Of a stretch of 64,000 nt of DNA, positions 44,373 to 53,603 are shown piece after piece (positions within the stretch are counted from its first letter, which is position 1; every line of letters starts with the position of its first letter). Both the position numbers and the translations under genes were made by a program. The DNA is from JAKFWF01 sp031367505. Its GTDB lineage: Bacteria > Pseudomonadota > Alphaproteobacteria > Rhizobiales > Hyphomicrobiaceae. The DNA lies in NCBI GenBank assembly GCA_031367505.1, contig JANLPY010000629.1:1-64000 (forward strand), read 5' to 3'. A model generated the notes under the pieces. The model did no database searches, had not been told where the DNA came from, and worked only from the letters and a program-made list of their open reading frames with translations.

Positions 44373-45818
44373 ATGGTCAGACCAGCAAACTGTACATTTG
44401 GAACGGCGTTGACGGTGGCTTTTGCCGCCATTTTTTTGGCCTCGTGCGGTATCGAGGCAGCGGGTCCGGCGGAAGCCAAATCGCCGGCCGAACAGATGGC
44501 CGAGCGTTTCGCCGAGACGAGTTCGGCGCCCGCACCTACTCATCAGATGGAAGCTGCAACTCAGAAATCCGACACGGCGGCCAAGGCCGCTGACGACGCA
44601 CAACAATTTGCGGCCAAAAAGCGTGCGGCCGAGGTCGCGGCCAAGCGGGCAGAAGAAAAAGCGCGCAAGGCTGCGGCAACGGCTGCCGCTGCGAAATCGG
44701 CTGAGCAATTGAAGGCCGATGAAACTGAGATGCTGGCTAACGCCCGGCTCGAAGCAGAATCGCGGCGTGTAGAAATGGAGACGGCCCGCATCGAGCGTGA
44801 GATGGCCGAAGTCGCAGCGATCGCGGCCGAAAAGGCAAAGGCCGATGCCAGTGCCGAGAGCCACCGTCTGGCGCTGGAACAGCGAGCGACCCAGATCGCC
44901 GCTGCTGCCGCCGCGAGCAAAGCTGCGGAGGCGCAAAAGAAGGCGGACGAACTTCGCCTGGCTGAAGAGCGTCGCCTGGCCGAAGAGAAGTTGATTGCTG
45001 ACGCAAAGGCCGCCGAAAGCGCGCGGATCAAGATGGCCGAGGAGGCAATTGCAAAGGCTGCCGAGCAAGCGCGGGCCGCAGAGCAAATGCGCGTTGCCGA
45101 AGTGAAGGCGCTCGAAGCAAGGCGCGAAGCGGAGGCCCGGGCCCTATCGGAAAGTCTGCGCCGTGCCGATGCTATTCGCGAGGCGAGGGCGGCAGCGCTG
45201 AAACAGGACGAGACCTCTTCGATCATGTTATCGCCGCCGGCGCCTGCGTCGCCAGCCGTTATGCCGGTGCTCAGCAAGCCGGAGCCCGAAGTCCGAATGG
45301 CCATGCCTCAGCACGGCCGGGCGCCGGCGCGTGCCACGATTTTAATCGTCATGGAAGCAGGCAATAAGGGCATCCGCCGTTTTGAAAAAACGGCAGACCC
45401 CGTCCTGTGCGTGAATGATGGCTGTTACGTCAGCGAAGGGGCCTTGAAACCAGCGGTCATGCGGGAGCGCAACAAGGTGCTCGGTTTCGCCAACACGCTA
45501 GGCGCGCGCGCCGGTGCCTGCCAGCGCTCGCTTGGTTGCACGTTTCGCGGTGTCGATCTCGCCAGCACCGGCGGGTTCATTCAGCCGGTCGACATGAAAA
45601 TGGTGGCGCACGACCGCCGCGAAAGTCAAGTTCTGGATGCGGATTCAGATTGCCGTCTCGATGGAGCACGCCTGTCATGCCGGCGGCCGGTGACGACCGC
45701 AACATATCGGCTTTGGGTGGTGCCAGAAGCGCTTGCCGATAAGGCTGGCGCTGCTGCCCTCGAAGCGGCGGTTCGCGAGGGACTGCCGTCCGGTCACAGC
45801 GCTGGGCTAGCGCAATAA
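44373..45818 (+). CDS. Alanine-rich coiled-coil lipoprotein
   Basis: This 481-residue protein has a lipoprotein signal with the lipobox LASC at about residue 25 (AAIFLASCGIEAAG), so it should be anchored by a lipid. Residues about 60-310 are extremely rich in Ala, Glu, Lys and Arg and form a long helical coiled coil, TolA-like. After a Pro-rich linker, a C-terminal domain of ~150 residues contains six Cys (CVNDGCYVSEGAL, ACQRSLGCTFRGVD, CRLDGARLSCRR), perhaps three disulfides. No family is recognised. A start at 44346 is an alternative. Confidence 0.75.
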   Translation: MVRPANCTFGTALTVAFAAIFLASCGIEAAGPAEAKSPAEQMAERFAETSSAPAPTHQMEAATQKSDTAAKAADDAQQFAAKKRAAEVAAKRAEEKARKAAATAAAAKSAEQLKADETEMLANARLEAESRRVEMETARIEREMAEVAAIAAEKAKADASAESHRLALEQRATQIAAAAAASKAAEAQKKADELRLAEERRLAEEKLIADAKAAESARIKMAEEAIAKAAEQARAAEQMRVAEVKALEARREAEARALSESLRRADAIREARAAALKQDETSSIMLSPPAPASPAVMPVLSKPEPEVRMAMPQHGRAPARATILIVMEAGNKGIRRFEKTADPVLCVNDGCYVSEGALKPAVMRERNKVLGFANTLGARAGACQRSLGCTFRGVDLASTGGFIQPVDMKMVAHDRRESQVLDADSDCRLDGARLSCRRPVTTATYRLWVVPEALADKAGAAALEAAVREGLPSGHSAGLAQ

Positions 45819-45822
45819 GGGA

Positions 45823-46362
45823 TCAGGCGGCGCTTCGTGATGCGGCCAGATCGGCGACTTCGCCGGTCTGCGCCGTTGAACAATCGAGAGAGCTTGATAC
45901 GCCAAGCCAGCGCTTGCGATCGGCTTGCGCATCGAGATCGTCGCGGATGGCGTCGAGATCGAATCCTGCTTTCTCAAGTGCCGCCAAAACGCAGTCGACC
46001 GGTTGGCTGCGTGCGCTTGTCGCCGCCCAGATGATGGCCGAGCGAATGCCGGATTTGCAATGCGCAACGACCGGGCCATCGAGACCCCGCAATGCATCGG
46101 CCATGCCTTCCACCACCGCATCCGTGAACAGGTCGTGCTTGGCAGCCGGAACATGGCGAAACACCAAACCAGCGCGCCAGGCAAGCGCTGCTTCGGTCTT
46201 GGCGAGCATCTGATCGGCTTCTTCGCCGTCCGGCCTGTTGGATATGATGCTGGCGATGCCGCGGCTTGCGAGGAACGCGAAATCGCCCGGTGTAAGGGCT
46301 GCGGCGACGGCAAATTCCGGCGTGATCCAGGTCAACTGAGGTTCGATGAAGGTCGACTGCAT
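45823..46362 (-). CDS. DUF442/TIGR01244 phosphatase-like protein
   Basis: This 179-residue protein has the phosphatase-like loop HCKSGIRSAIIW near residue 110, the CX4R pattern seen in DUF442 proteins linked to sulfur metabolism and often fused to beta-lactamase-like sulfur dioxygenases. GIASIISNRPDGEE is the N-terminal hallmark. The enzyme activity is not settled. The ATG at 46362 is preferred to the longer frame from 46455. It is divergent from the Lrp regulator. A possible promoter lies at 46456-46483. Confidence 0.8.
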   Translation of the reverse strand: MQSTFIEPQLTWITPEFAVAAALTPGDFAFLASRGIASIISNRPDGEEADQMLAKTEAALAWRAGLVFRHVPAAKHDLFTDAVVEGMADALRGLDGPVVAHCKSGIRSAIIWAATSARSQPVDCVLAALEKAGFDLDAIRDDLDAQADRKRWLGVSSSLDCSTAQTGEVADLAASRSAA

Positions 46363-46455
46363 TTGATACCCGATAGTGTGCAATGGAGATTTATTTGCTA
46401 CGCCGATGCTGTAAATGGCACCGCCGGCCCTGCCCCGCAAGCACTTATGGAGCAA

Positions 46456-46483
46456 AGTGTAAAAAAATTTCCTAATTTTTCAA
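46456..46483 (-). promoter_or_regulatory. Putative promoter for the DUF442 gene
   Basis: On the minus strand TTGAAA, 16 bases, TACACT resembles a sigma-70 promoter, inside an AT-rich stretch that stands out against the GC-rich surroundings. It would start transcription toward the DUF442 gene about 90 bases downstream. The same stretch may be an operator for the divergent Lrp-type regulator. Confidence 0.35.
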
Positions 46484-46561
46484 TTGACGCGGCCGTCGCC
46501 GCACCTGCATGCTCGAAAATGCGGGTTGCGGCGCAAAGTTATTCCATTCTGAATTGGACAT

Positions 46562-47056
46562 ATGATGCTCGATGAGATGGATCTGAAAATTCTCGATATC
46601 CTGCAGAAAGACTGCACGCAGCCGGTGGCCGAGATCGGCAAGGCGGTGGGGCTGTCTACCACTCCCTGTTGGCGCCGTATTCAGAAGATGGAAGATGCCG
46701 GTGTGATCCAACGTCGCGTGGCCTTGCTCGAACCCAAGTCTGTGGAAGCTGGCGTTACGGTCTTTGTATCGATCTCGACCAATCATCACGCGCTCAGCTG
46801 GCTCGAAGATTTTCACAAGGTGATCGTCGAGTTTCCCGAGGTCGTTGAATTTTATCGGATGAGTGGGGCGGTAGATTATCTGCTCCGTGTCGTGGTGCCC
46901 GACATTGCGGCCTACGATGCGTTCTATAAGAAGCTGATCTCGAAGATCGAACTATCGAATGTGTCGTCTGCATTTGCGATGGAGCAGATCAAATGCACCA
47001 GCGCCCTTCCGCTCGAATTTGCACGCCGCAGAATCAAGGCCGCAAACGGAATGTAG
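46562..47056 (+). CDS. Lrp/AsnC family transcriptional regulator
   Basis: This 164-residue regulator has an N-terminal helix-turn-helix (ILDILQKDCTQPVAEIGKAVG, then TPCWRRIQKMEDAGVI), a linker and a C-terminal RAM ligand-binding domain (GVTVFVSISTNH, YRMSGAVDYLLRVVVPD). Such proteins respond to amino acids. The AT-rich intergenic region upstream is a plausible binding site. A target is not evident; the divergent DUF442 gene is one candidate. ATG at 46562 or 46565. Confidence 0.93.
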   Translation: MMLDEMDLKILDILQKDCTQPVAEIGKAVGLSTTPCWRRIQKMEDAGVIQRRVALLEPKSVEAGVTVFVSISTNHHALSWLEDFHKVIVEFPEVVEFYRMSGAVDYLLRVVVPDIAAYDAFYKKLISKIELSNVSSAFAMEQIKCTSALPLEFARRRIKAANGM

Positions 47057-47072
47057 TCGCGCCTTAGAACCG

Positions 47073-49001
47073 CTATTCGGTCCCCTGATTGACGTGTCCG
47101 TATTTCGCGAGCACCGCGCGAGCACGCTCAGCGACGCTGTCGGCAATGGCTGCATGCCCTTCAGCCGTCGGGTGGAACGCCCCCGAGTAGGTCGCAGCCA
47201 GCAGTAGCTGGAACCACGAGAAGCTTTGCAGCTTCAGCACCTTCTGAGCCAGCGACGCGGACACGTGGAAGTTGCCCGTGAGGAAGGCATCGTTGGGAGT
47301 GCGGAACCAGCGTTGACGGCTAGCATACGGTTGATAGTCGGCCGGATTGTACGGCTCCCAATCGCCGCCCGCCATCTTGCGCGGTAATCTCAGATCATCG
47401 GCCGATGACAGCGCATTGGCGTTATAGCCGGCGCATATGCCGCGCCCGAGGAATGCCCGGCGATGGGCGTCGGCAAATGTCCAACCATGCAACTTGGCAG
47501 CCGACTTCATCATGCTGTTCAGTTTTTCGGCAACAGCGCTGCTCTCTTTTGCCTTCGCCGCACTTAATTGAAAATCGCTGACGACGTCGAGACCGGCGCG
47601 CCCATCGGGGCAAACACTACGGCCGTCTTCAAGGATGGCGAGACCTGGATACGCTGTGAGAATAACGCGGTCGCTCTCCTCCCATGGCAGATGGAGGATG
47701 TTGTGAATGGCCCGGTTGAACGATTTGTACCGGTCCTCCAATTGCACGATCTGAAGGCCAGCTTCGGCGGGGCCATGAACCTGGCCGAACCAGCCGCCGA
47801 GCTTCTTGAGGATCGACTGGTCAGCCAAAACCGCGTTGGCGACGAGCCGGGCAAAGCCAACGTCGTTGCCGCCGATCGATAGCATCAGAATATCGATCTT
47901 GCGGGCCTGTTCCGCCTCGCATTTGCGTAGTACCAACCCACCCTTGAGATCGGGGATTTTGCCGCCGATGTGATAGGCCTCGGGCAAATCCTGCATGCGG
48001 GCTTCCTTGGACCCGCACTGGGCTTCGGCAACTGCCGAAATCTGCGAGTATTCAGGCGGGTTGGGAACCCATTCGTTGCCTTTGTAACGTAAGAAAAGGC
48101 CGGTCGTGACCTCTGCTCCCGAACATGCGGCGCCGACGTACGTCACCGATCTGTGCGGCTCTTCGACCGCCAGCTGTAGCGCCGCTCGCAATTGATGCGA
48201 ATAGAGCGAGCGGTGACACGCCTGGTCGATCCAGCGCGCGTTCTCTTCGATGAACTTGGCGTCGCCGATCTGGCTCCACTCGCCGACGCGCGCGGGATAA
48301 CCGGCGAGGCTTGAATCCTTAGCCCCATCGCCATAGTCTGCCGCCCGCTCCCGCGAGAACCGCACCGGTACATCGGGGTTGCCTTCGCCGGAACCAAAGC
48401 TGTCGCCCATACCGACGATCAGCAGATCGGTGACTTTCAATTCGGCGCGGGCAACTTCCAGACCGCCGACCTCGACGGTCAGGCCCATGCCGTCGGGATA
48501 GGATACGTCGAGGCTGAGCGGCTCGCTGCACAGCTTGGTGATGGCTTTGCCGCGGACCAGCGATTTGCCTTTCGGAGCGGTCAGCCAGACGCACTCGACC
48601 GAGGTCGCATCCTCGATGCCGCGCATTTCCACGAGCACGGTATGGGTGGTTGGATTGACGTAGACGCTCTTGTTTCCGCACACGTGCCGATTGCGCTTCG
48701 AATCCCAACAGGTCTTGCCGACCACCGTCGACGCCCAACCATCGGAGTGGCGGCTTGCAAGCAGACGCTCGGCCGCAAGCACCGGACTGCGCCGCTCTTC
48801 GTCTGTGAGGTCGGCCCAGGTTGCACGATGAATTTCGGTGCTCGCGGGGTCGTCGAAAAAGCGAAACGGGTTTTCAACGCGCCAGGCGATTGCGGGCTCT
48901 GCTGAGGCACCCGGCGATACCGCCGCGATACCAATCCAGCCGATGGTCGCAAGGGTGAGTAGCGGCAGCAATCGCGCAACGATCATTGGTGCAAAGTTCA
49001 T
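47073..49001 (-). CDS. SGNH/GDSL hydrolase family protein, secreted
   Basis: This 642-residue protein has a signal peptide (LLPLLTLATIGWIGIAAVSPGASAEP, cleavage near ASA), followed by an N-terminal region of ~200 residues with paired Cys. A GDSL/SGNH catalytic domain follows: the block I Ser in IVGMGDSFGSGEGNPD, the block III Asn in LSIGGNDVGFARL and the block V Asp/His in AFHPTAEGHAAIAD. It likely hydrolyses an ester in the periplasm or outside. The length exceeds common SGNH enzymes. It is followed by the squalene-synthase-like gene upstream in the sequence. Confidence 0.85.
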   Translation of the reverse strand: MNFAPMIVARLLPLLTLATIGWIGIAAVSPGASAEPAIAWRVENPFRFFDDPASTEIHRATWADLTDEERRSPVLAAERLLASRHSDGWASTVVGKTCWDSKRNRHVCGNKSVYVNPTTHTVLVEMRGIEDATSVECVWLTAPKGKSLVRGKAITKLCSEPLSLDVSYPDGMGLTVEVGGLEVARAELKVTDLLIVGMGDSFGSGEGNPDVPVRFSRERAADYGDGAKDSSLAGYPARVGEWSQIGDAKFIEENARWIDQACHRSLYSHQLRAALQLAVEEPHRSVTYVGAACSGAEVTTGLFLRYKGNEWVPNPPEYSQISAVAEAQCGSKEARMQDLPEAYHIGGKIPDLKGGLVLRKCEAEQARKIDILMLSIGGNDVGFARLVANAVLADQSILKKLGGWFGQVHGPAEAGLQIVQLEDRYKSFNRAIHNILHLPWEESDRVILTAYPGLAILEDGRSVCPDGRAGLDVVSDFQLSAAKAKESSAVAEKLNSMMKSAAKLHGWTFADAHRRAFLGRGICAGYNANALSSADDLRLPRKMAGGDWEPYNPADYQPYASRQRWFRTPNDAFLTGNFHVSASLAQKVLKLQSFSWFQLLLAATYSGAFHPTAEGHAAIADSVAERARAVLAKYGHVNQGTE

Positions 49002-49047
49002 GGTGCAAACCTCGTTTGCGTCGTCGAATGCCGGCGCATCCCAGACG

Positions 49048-49872
49048 TTATACCTTGCCGCTCGAATGGCAGCGCCAAAGACGCCAGACCCTGCGCAAGG
49101 GATTGATCTCGACCGAAGCGCGCAGATCGAAACGCTCTAGGTGCAGAGCCCCTAAATAGGGCTCCACGAGGGCAACCGGCAGGAACGCCGTCCGTTCGCG
49201 CCGGGTCATTTGTCGCATCTGTCGCGAAATTGCGGCGAGATCTCGGCGGGCGAGGTCACTCAGCGTTTGCATTATGGCGGCCAGTCCAATGGTGTCTTGC
49301 GCTGTTGGAGGCGTTGCTCCCGGTAGTGGCAGCAGCAATCGGCCGTGCGCCAAGGTGGCTGGCGTTTCCAGCAATACGCGCGCGAGGCCATATGCCCGCC
49401 CGCAACTGGTGGCGAGGCCGGGATTGGCCGGGCTGCCGGCAATGGCAGCCGAGAGCGCGAAAAGCGTGCCATCGATGCGGTCGACATAGTGTGTGAGAGC
49501 GTTGACATCGCCGAATGATCTGTCGTCGAGGCTGTCCTCGTGCGCGTCGATCAGTTCGATCAGCCGATGGGCTGGCAAGCCGCGCCGGTTCATCGTTGCG
49601 ATAATAGCCGATGCAACCGGATGGCCGCCGCTCGACTGATCGCGGATGCGCTCGTGCCACCACTGCAGGCGGATGCGTCCCATCATCGGTTCGGTGACAA
49701 ACGCTGGAATGCGGCCGACCTCACCGGCAAAAGCCGCCAGCGCGATCAAATCGGCGCGGAACTCAACCGGCCCAAGCAATGCTGACAGATATCGATCGCG
49801 TTCGTGGGCGCGCGCGGTGATTGACACCACGTCTGCGCCGCCGTCAACCGGAGTGGCGAGACTGTCGTTCAC
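49048..49872 (-). CDS. Squalene/phytoene synthase family protein (NDUFAF6-like)
   Basis: This 274-residue protein matches the squalene/phytoene synthase family in fold pattern (DRYLSALLGPVEFRADLIALAAFAGEVGR, RLQWWHERI, LIDAHEDSLDDRS). The aspartate motifs needed for prenyl-transfer are incomplete, so it may not be a carotenoid or squalene enzyme. Such homologues resemble human complex I assembly factor NDUFAF6. The start is GTG at 49872, just after the stop of the PuuD-like gene. It lies in a cluster with Mth938, secF, secD and yajC. Confidence 0.7.
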   Translation of the reverse strand: MNDSLATPVDGGADVVSITARAHERDRYLSALLGPVEFRADLIALAAFAGEVGRIPAFVTEPMMGRIRLQWWHERIRDQSSGGHPVASAIIATMNRRGLPAHRLIELIDAHEDSLDDRSFGDVNALTHYVDRIDGTLFALSAAIAGSPANPGLATSCGRAYGLARVLLETPATLAHGRLLLPLPGATPPTAQDTIGLAAIMQTLSDLARRDLAAISRQMRQMTRRERTAFLPVALVEPYLGALHLERFDLRASVEINPLRRVWRLWRCHSSGKV

Positions 49873-49873
49873 G

Positions 49874-50476
49874 TCAGTAGAGATGCGCTGCCGCGATCAT
49901 GACGAACGTCACGGGGACGGCGAGGATCAAGTTCAGGCGGGCATAGATGCGAACGGTGTCGCGGGCACGCGCCTTGGCATCGGCATCGCCCGCGGTTTCG
50001 CCAAGTACGATCTTGATGTTCGGCCAAATCTTGAAATGCACGAACGCCCACATCGCGACGCCAGCGAGGGTACCACCCCATAGCAAGGCATTGCGCAGCG
50101 GGGGCACGTATACGGCCGACGTGAAGACGAGCCTGTCGAGCAAGTACCCGCTGGTGAGCAGCAGCAGAACGCCGGTGAGCAGCACCGCGTGCGACGTATG
50201 CCGGAAGGTCATGGCGACTTTCGGCACGATGTGTTTGTGGATCGCCGCTTTGCCGGCGTCATCGGCATCGCGCAGCGCTGCGAGCTGGATGAAATTCACG
50301 AACCAGATCATGCCGACCCAGATGATGGCAGCAAAGACGTGCATCCATCGCAACAAGAATGCGATCAGGCCAATCCGGTCGACGCCGGCGAGCGCGACCC
50401 ACGCAATCAGAATGACCAGCGAGATCACCAATCCAACGATGAGTGATTTGACGGGGTTCTTCAGAATGTCGTCCAT
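49874..50476 (-). CDS. PuuD/DUF989-like membrane protein
   Basis: This 200-residue protein has about five hydrophobic helices. RWMHVFAAIIWVGMIWFVNF matches the membrane domain of urate hydroxylase PuuD, with His residues that could ligate heme. It lacks the C-terminal cytochrome c domain of PuuD, so its role is uncertain. The ATG at 50476 has GGGAGG upstream and is preferred to 50500. It overlaps no neighbour and lies between the Mth938 and squalene-synthase-like genes. Confidence 0.75.
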   Translation of the reverse strand: MDDILKNPVKSLIVGLVISLVILIAWVALAGVDRIGLIAFLLRWMHVFAAIIWVGMIWFVNFIQLAALRDADDAGKAAIHKHIVPKVAMTFRHTSHAVLLTGVLLLLTSGYLLDRLVFTSAVYVPPLRNALLWGGTLAGVAMWAFVHFKIWPNIKIVLGETAGDADAKARARDTVRIYARLNLILAVPVTFVMIAAAHLY

Positions 50477-50496
50477 GCGTGCAGCCTCCCGGGCAT

Positions 50497-50898
50497 TCAA
50501 TCGACCGCCAGCAGAGCCGCGGATACGGGCCGCTGTTCGGCCAGCAAGATATTATAGGTGCGTGCGGCAGCGCCTGTGTCCATGATTTCAAGACCAACCA
50601 GCTTGGCTTCGAAGGCGCGCCGCAGATCGAGCGACGGAAAAACTTGGGAACGGCCGGTGCCGAGCAGCAGGAACTGCGGCCGTTCGAGTTCGCCGAGCGC
50701 TCGCGCCAGGGTCGCGATTGAAAGATCGCCAGGGGCAACCGCATCCCAGGCCCACACGCCGCTTGGCAGGCACAGGATCGAGCCGCGATGACTCATGCAT
50801 GCAAAGCGAAAGCCGCCATTACCGTAAGCATCGATCGGGCTGCGGCCGGGGAAATGGCCGGCGAACGCAGTGGGCGTTGGAGCAGCCTTAGCCGTCAT
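50497..50898 (-). CDS. Mth938-like domain protein (NDUFAF3 homologue)
   Basis: This 133-residue protein has the Mth938 domain: IDAYGNGGFRFACM at the start and LLLGTGRSQVFPSLDLRRAF in the middle. Its human homologue NDUFAF3 assists complex I assembly. In Alphaproteobacteria this gene often follows secDF, as here. The ATG at 50898 is used rather than the frame from 50964. It lies 11 bases downstream of secF in the direction of transcription. Confidence 0.85.
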   Translation of the reverse strand: MTAKAAPTPTAFAGHFPGRSPIDAYGNGGFRFACMSHRGSILCLPSGVWAWDAVAPGDLSIATLARALGELERPQFLLLGTGRSQVFPSLDLRRAFEAKLVGLEIMDTGAAARTYNILLAEQRPVSAALLAVD

Positions 50899-50909
50899 AA
50901 GCCTACCGC

Positions 50910-51863
50910 TCACCCCTTCTTGTTGGCGGACGCTATGCCCGCCGCAACCTTTTCGCCGGTCCACCCGTCGCGCTTGAGGCCGAAGGCGAGCAACATCGAG
51001 GCCGCCACGAAGATCGACGAGTAGGTGCCGATCGCAATCCCGAAGAGCATTGCAAGCGAGAAGCCGTGGATGACCTCGGTGCCGAACACATAGAGCGCGA
51101 GCACCGCGAGGCCGGTGACCACCGATGTGAGCACGGTGCGCGATAGCGTTTCGTTGATCGCGAGGTTCATCAGATCAATCAACGGCATCTTTTTGTATTT
51201 GCGGAGGTTTTCCCGGATTCGATCGAACACGACGATCGTATCGTTGATGGAATAGCCGGCCAAGGTCAACAGTGCCGCGACCACCGTCAGATCGAACTCG
51301 AGCCACAGGAACGAAAATAGGCCAATGGTGATGAACACGTCGTGGATCAGAGCCACGATGGCTGCGACGGCGAACTGCCATTCGAAACGGAACCAAACGT
51401 AGGCGAATATGCAGAACATCGAGGCGATCACCGCGATGATGGCGGTGCGCTTGAGTTCCGAGGAGATCGCGGGCCCAACGATCTCTTCGCGCTGGATCTT
51501 TGTACCTTCGCCAAGTGCAGCCCTGATTTTTTCCGAAGCGGCCTTCTGGCTCTTATCATCAGCCTGCTGCGGAACACGGATAAGCGCATCGGTGCCGGTC
51601 GTGCCGGCTGACTGCACCTGAACGTCGCCAAACCCCAGCTTATTCAACTTCTCGCGCAGCGAGCTGATATCGAGGCTGCCGGTTGTAGATTGGATTTCAA
51701 GCAGCGCCCCACCCTTGAAGTCTACGCCGTAGTTCAATCCTTTGGTCATCAGTAGAACAATGGAAATTAGCGCCAGTACCCATGACAATCCGACGAATAA
51801 CCGGCGTTTACCAACGATGTCCCATTTCGTGCCGTGCGGGAAGAAATCTACGCCCTTGAACAT
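50910..51863 (-). CDS. secF: Protein translocase subunit SecF
   Basis: This 317-residue inner-membrane protein works with SecD to drive late stages of Sec export with the proton-motive force. Six helices are seen. VDFKGGALLEIQ near residue 50, LAGYSINDTIVVFDRIREN near 215 and LSRTVLTSVVTGLAVLALYVFG are signature segments. The ATG at 51863 overlaps the secD stop by one base. The ORF extension to 51941 is not used. Confidence 0.95.
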   Translation of the reverse strand: MFKGVDFFPHGTKWDIVGKRRLFVGLSWVLALISIVLLMTKGLNYGVDFKGGALLEIQSTTGSLDISSLREKLNKLGFGDVQVQSAGTTGTDALIRVPQQADDKSQKAASEKIRAALGEGTKIQREEIVGPAISSELKRTAIIAVIASMFCIFAYVWFRFEWQFAVAAIVALIHDVFITIGLFSFLWLEFDLTVVAALLTLAGYSINDTIVVFDRIRENLRKYKKMPLIDLMNLAINETLSRTVLTSVVTGLAVLALYVFGTEVIHGFSLAMLFGIAIGTYSSIFVAASMLLAFGLKRDGWTGEKVAAGIASANKKG

Positions 51864-53494
51864 CAGGATTGTCTCGCTGGTTTGAAGGACAGGGGTGGCG
51901 CCATTTTCGTTTTGCTTTTCTGGACCTTGAGCCACCACCAAACGAGCAGCCGCGTGATCGTGAAGGCCGTGAAGATCGTAGTCAAAATGCCGAGCGAGAG
52001 CGTAATTGCGAAGCCGCGGATCGGGCCGGAGCCCAGCATGAACATCACGACACCGGCAATCAGCGTCGTCGATTGACTGTCCAAGATGGTCGCGAATGCA
52101 CGCTCGAACCCTTGATCGATCGCCATAATTGTCGTCTTGCCGTTACGCAGTTCTTCACGCATGCGCTCGTAGATCAGAACGTTGGCGTCGACCGCCATGC
52201 CGATCGTCAACACGATGCCGGCGATACCGGGCAATGTCAGTGTCGACCCCATCATCGACATGATGGCAAATACGAGCATGACGTGCAGTGCGGCGCCGAT
52301 GACGGCGAAAAAACCAAACAAGCCGTATGCGAATGTCATGAAAGCGACAACGGCCAAAAAGCCAATTGCCGCCGCCTGTTTTCCAGCCTTTATCGAGTCC
52401 GCACCCAAACTCGCGCCGACCACCCGTTGTTCGACGATGCTCAGTTTTGCTGGCAGCGCGCCGGATCGCAGATTGGTGGCCAGGTTATTGGCTTCGGCGA
52501 TCTGGAAGTTACCGGTGATCTGCCCGGTGCCGCCCAAAATCGGTTCGTTGATACGGGGCGCGGTAATTACCTTGTTGTCGAGAACGACCGCGAATCGACG
52601 GCCGGTGTTCTCCGACGACAGCTTGCCGAACGTCTTCGCTCCCGATTGATTGAAACGGAACGACACGATCGGCTCGTTGGTGCGCTGATCGAAGCCTGGC
52701 TGGGCGTCAACGAGTTGTTCGCCGGTTACCGAGCTGCGTGTTTCGATCAATTCCTCGCCACCATCGCGGCTGGGGAGGATCTTGTAACCTGGTGGAATGC
52801 GCCCCGCTCGAGCTTCCTCGACACTCATCGTCGGATGCACCAAGTGGAAAGTTAGCTTGGCGACATCGAAGCAGGGTTCGATGACTTTGACATCTTCGAT
52901 GCCGGGGGCTTGCAGCAAAATCCGGTCGGTGCCCTGGCGCTGGATAACCATTTCCTTGTTGCCACCCGGATCGCAACGGTTGCGCACGATTTCGACGGCG
53001 CTGCCGATGGCGGCTGTAACGCGTGCCACCGTACCCGGTGCGGTTGGCTTAAGGAGAACGGCGTCCGTGCCTTCGCGTGTAATGTCGAGGTCGAGAGCCC
53101 CGGAGCCCGTAATATCTGCGCCCGAGATCGGCTGGGCCAAGCCGCGCAGTGCTTTGAAGGCCGCGTCCAGATCTTCCGCCTTGAGCAGACGTACGACAAC
53201 GCCGCCCTGAGCAATGCCGACACTTTGGAAGCCGAGCTTCTCCTTCAGCATCGCGCCGCGTGCCTGGTCGCGGATCTTGTCGAGCCAGTCGCGTCGCAAC
53301 TCTTCGGTGTCCATGCCGGCCAGCACGTGGGCGCCACCCTGCAGATCGAGACCCAGGTTGATACCCGACTTCGGCAGGAAGTTTGGATAGCTTTCTAGAA
53401 CGGATGGCGACAAGAAATTCGGCACGCAAGCGAGCAATCCGAACAGGCAGATGCCCACGATCGCGATGATCTTGCCTCGGGTAAAATGCAGCAT
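51863..53494 (-). CDS. secD: Protein translocase subunit SecD
   Basis: This 543-residue partner of SecF has an N-terminal helix, a large periplasmic region (INLGLDLQGGAHVLAGMD near residue 45 is the D1 motif) and six membrane helices near the end. Hallmarks include FQIAEANNLATNLRSGALPAKL and MAVDANVLIYERMREELR with the conserved Asp. The length is close to typical for Alphaproteobacteria. It is followed by secF with a one-base overlap and preceded by yajC. Confidence 0.96.
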   Translation of the reverse strand: MLHFTRGKIIAIVGICLFGLLACVPNFLSPSVLESYPNFLPKSGINLGLDLQGGAHVLAGMDTEELRRDWLDKIRDQARGAMLKEKLGFQSVGIAQGGVVVRLLKAEDLDAAFKALRGLAQPISGADITGSGALDLDITREGTDAVLLKPTAPGTVARVTAAIGSAVEIVRNRCDPGGNKEMVIQRQGTDRILLQAPGIEDVKVIEPCFDVAKLTFHLVHPTMSVEEARAGRIPPGYKILPSRDGGEELIETRSSVTGEQLVDAQPGFDQRTNEPIVSFRFNQSGAKTFGKLSSENTGRRFAVVLDNKVITAPRINEPILGGTGQITGNFQIAEANNLATNLRSGALPAKLSIVEQRVVGASLGADSIKAGKQAAAIGFLAVVAFMTFAYGLFGFFAVIGAALHVMLVFAIMSMMGSTLTLPGIAGIVLTIGMAVDANVLIYERMREELRNGKTTIMAIDQGFERAFATILDSQSTTLIAGVVMFMLGSGPIRGFAITLSLGILTTIFTAFTITRLLVWWWLKVQKSKTKMAPPLSFKPARQS

Positions 53495-53603
53495 TTCAGT
53501 CTACTCATCGTTGATGGCACCCGGCGCGTCCCTTGTGGGAAGCCGGCCGCCGGGTGCGGTAAAAGGTGCTCGCTGCCGGATGCGGGAAGTGCCGATCCTA
53601 GTC

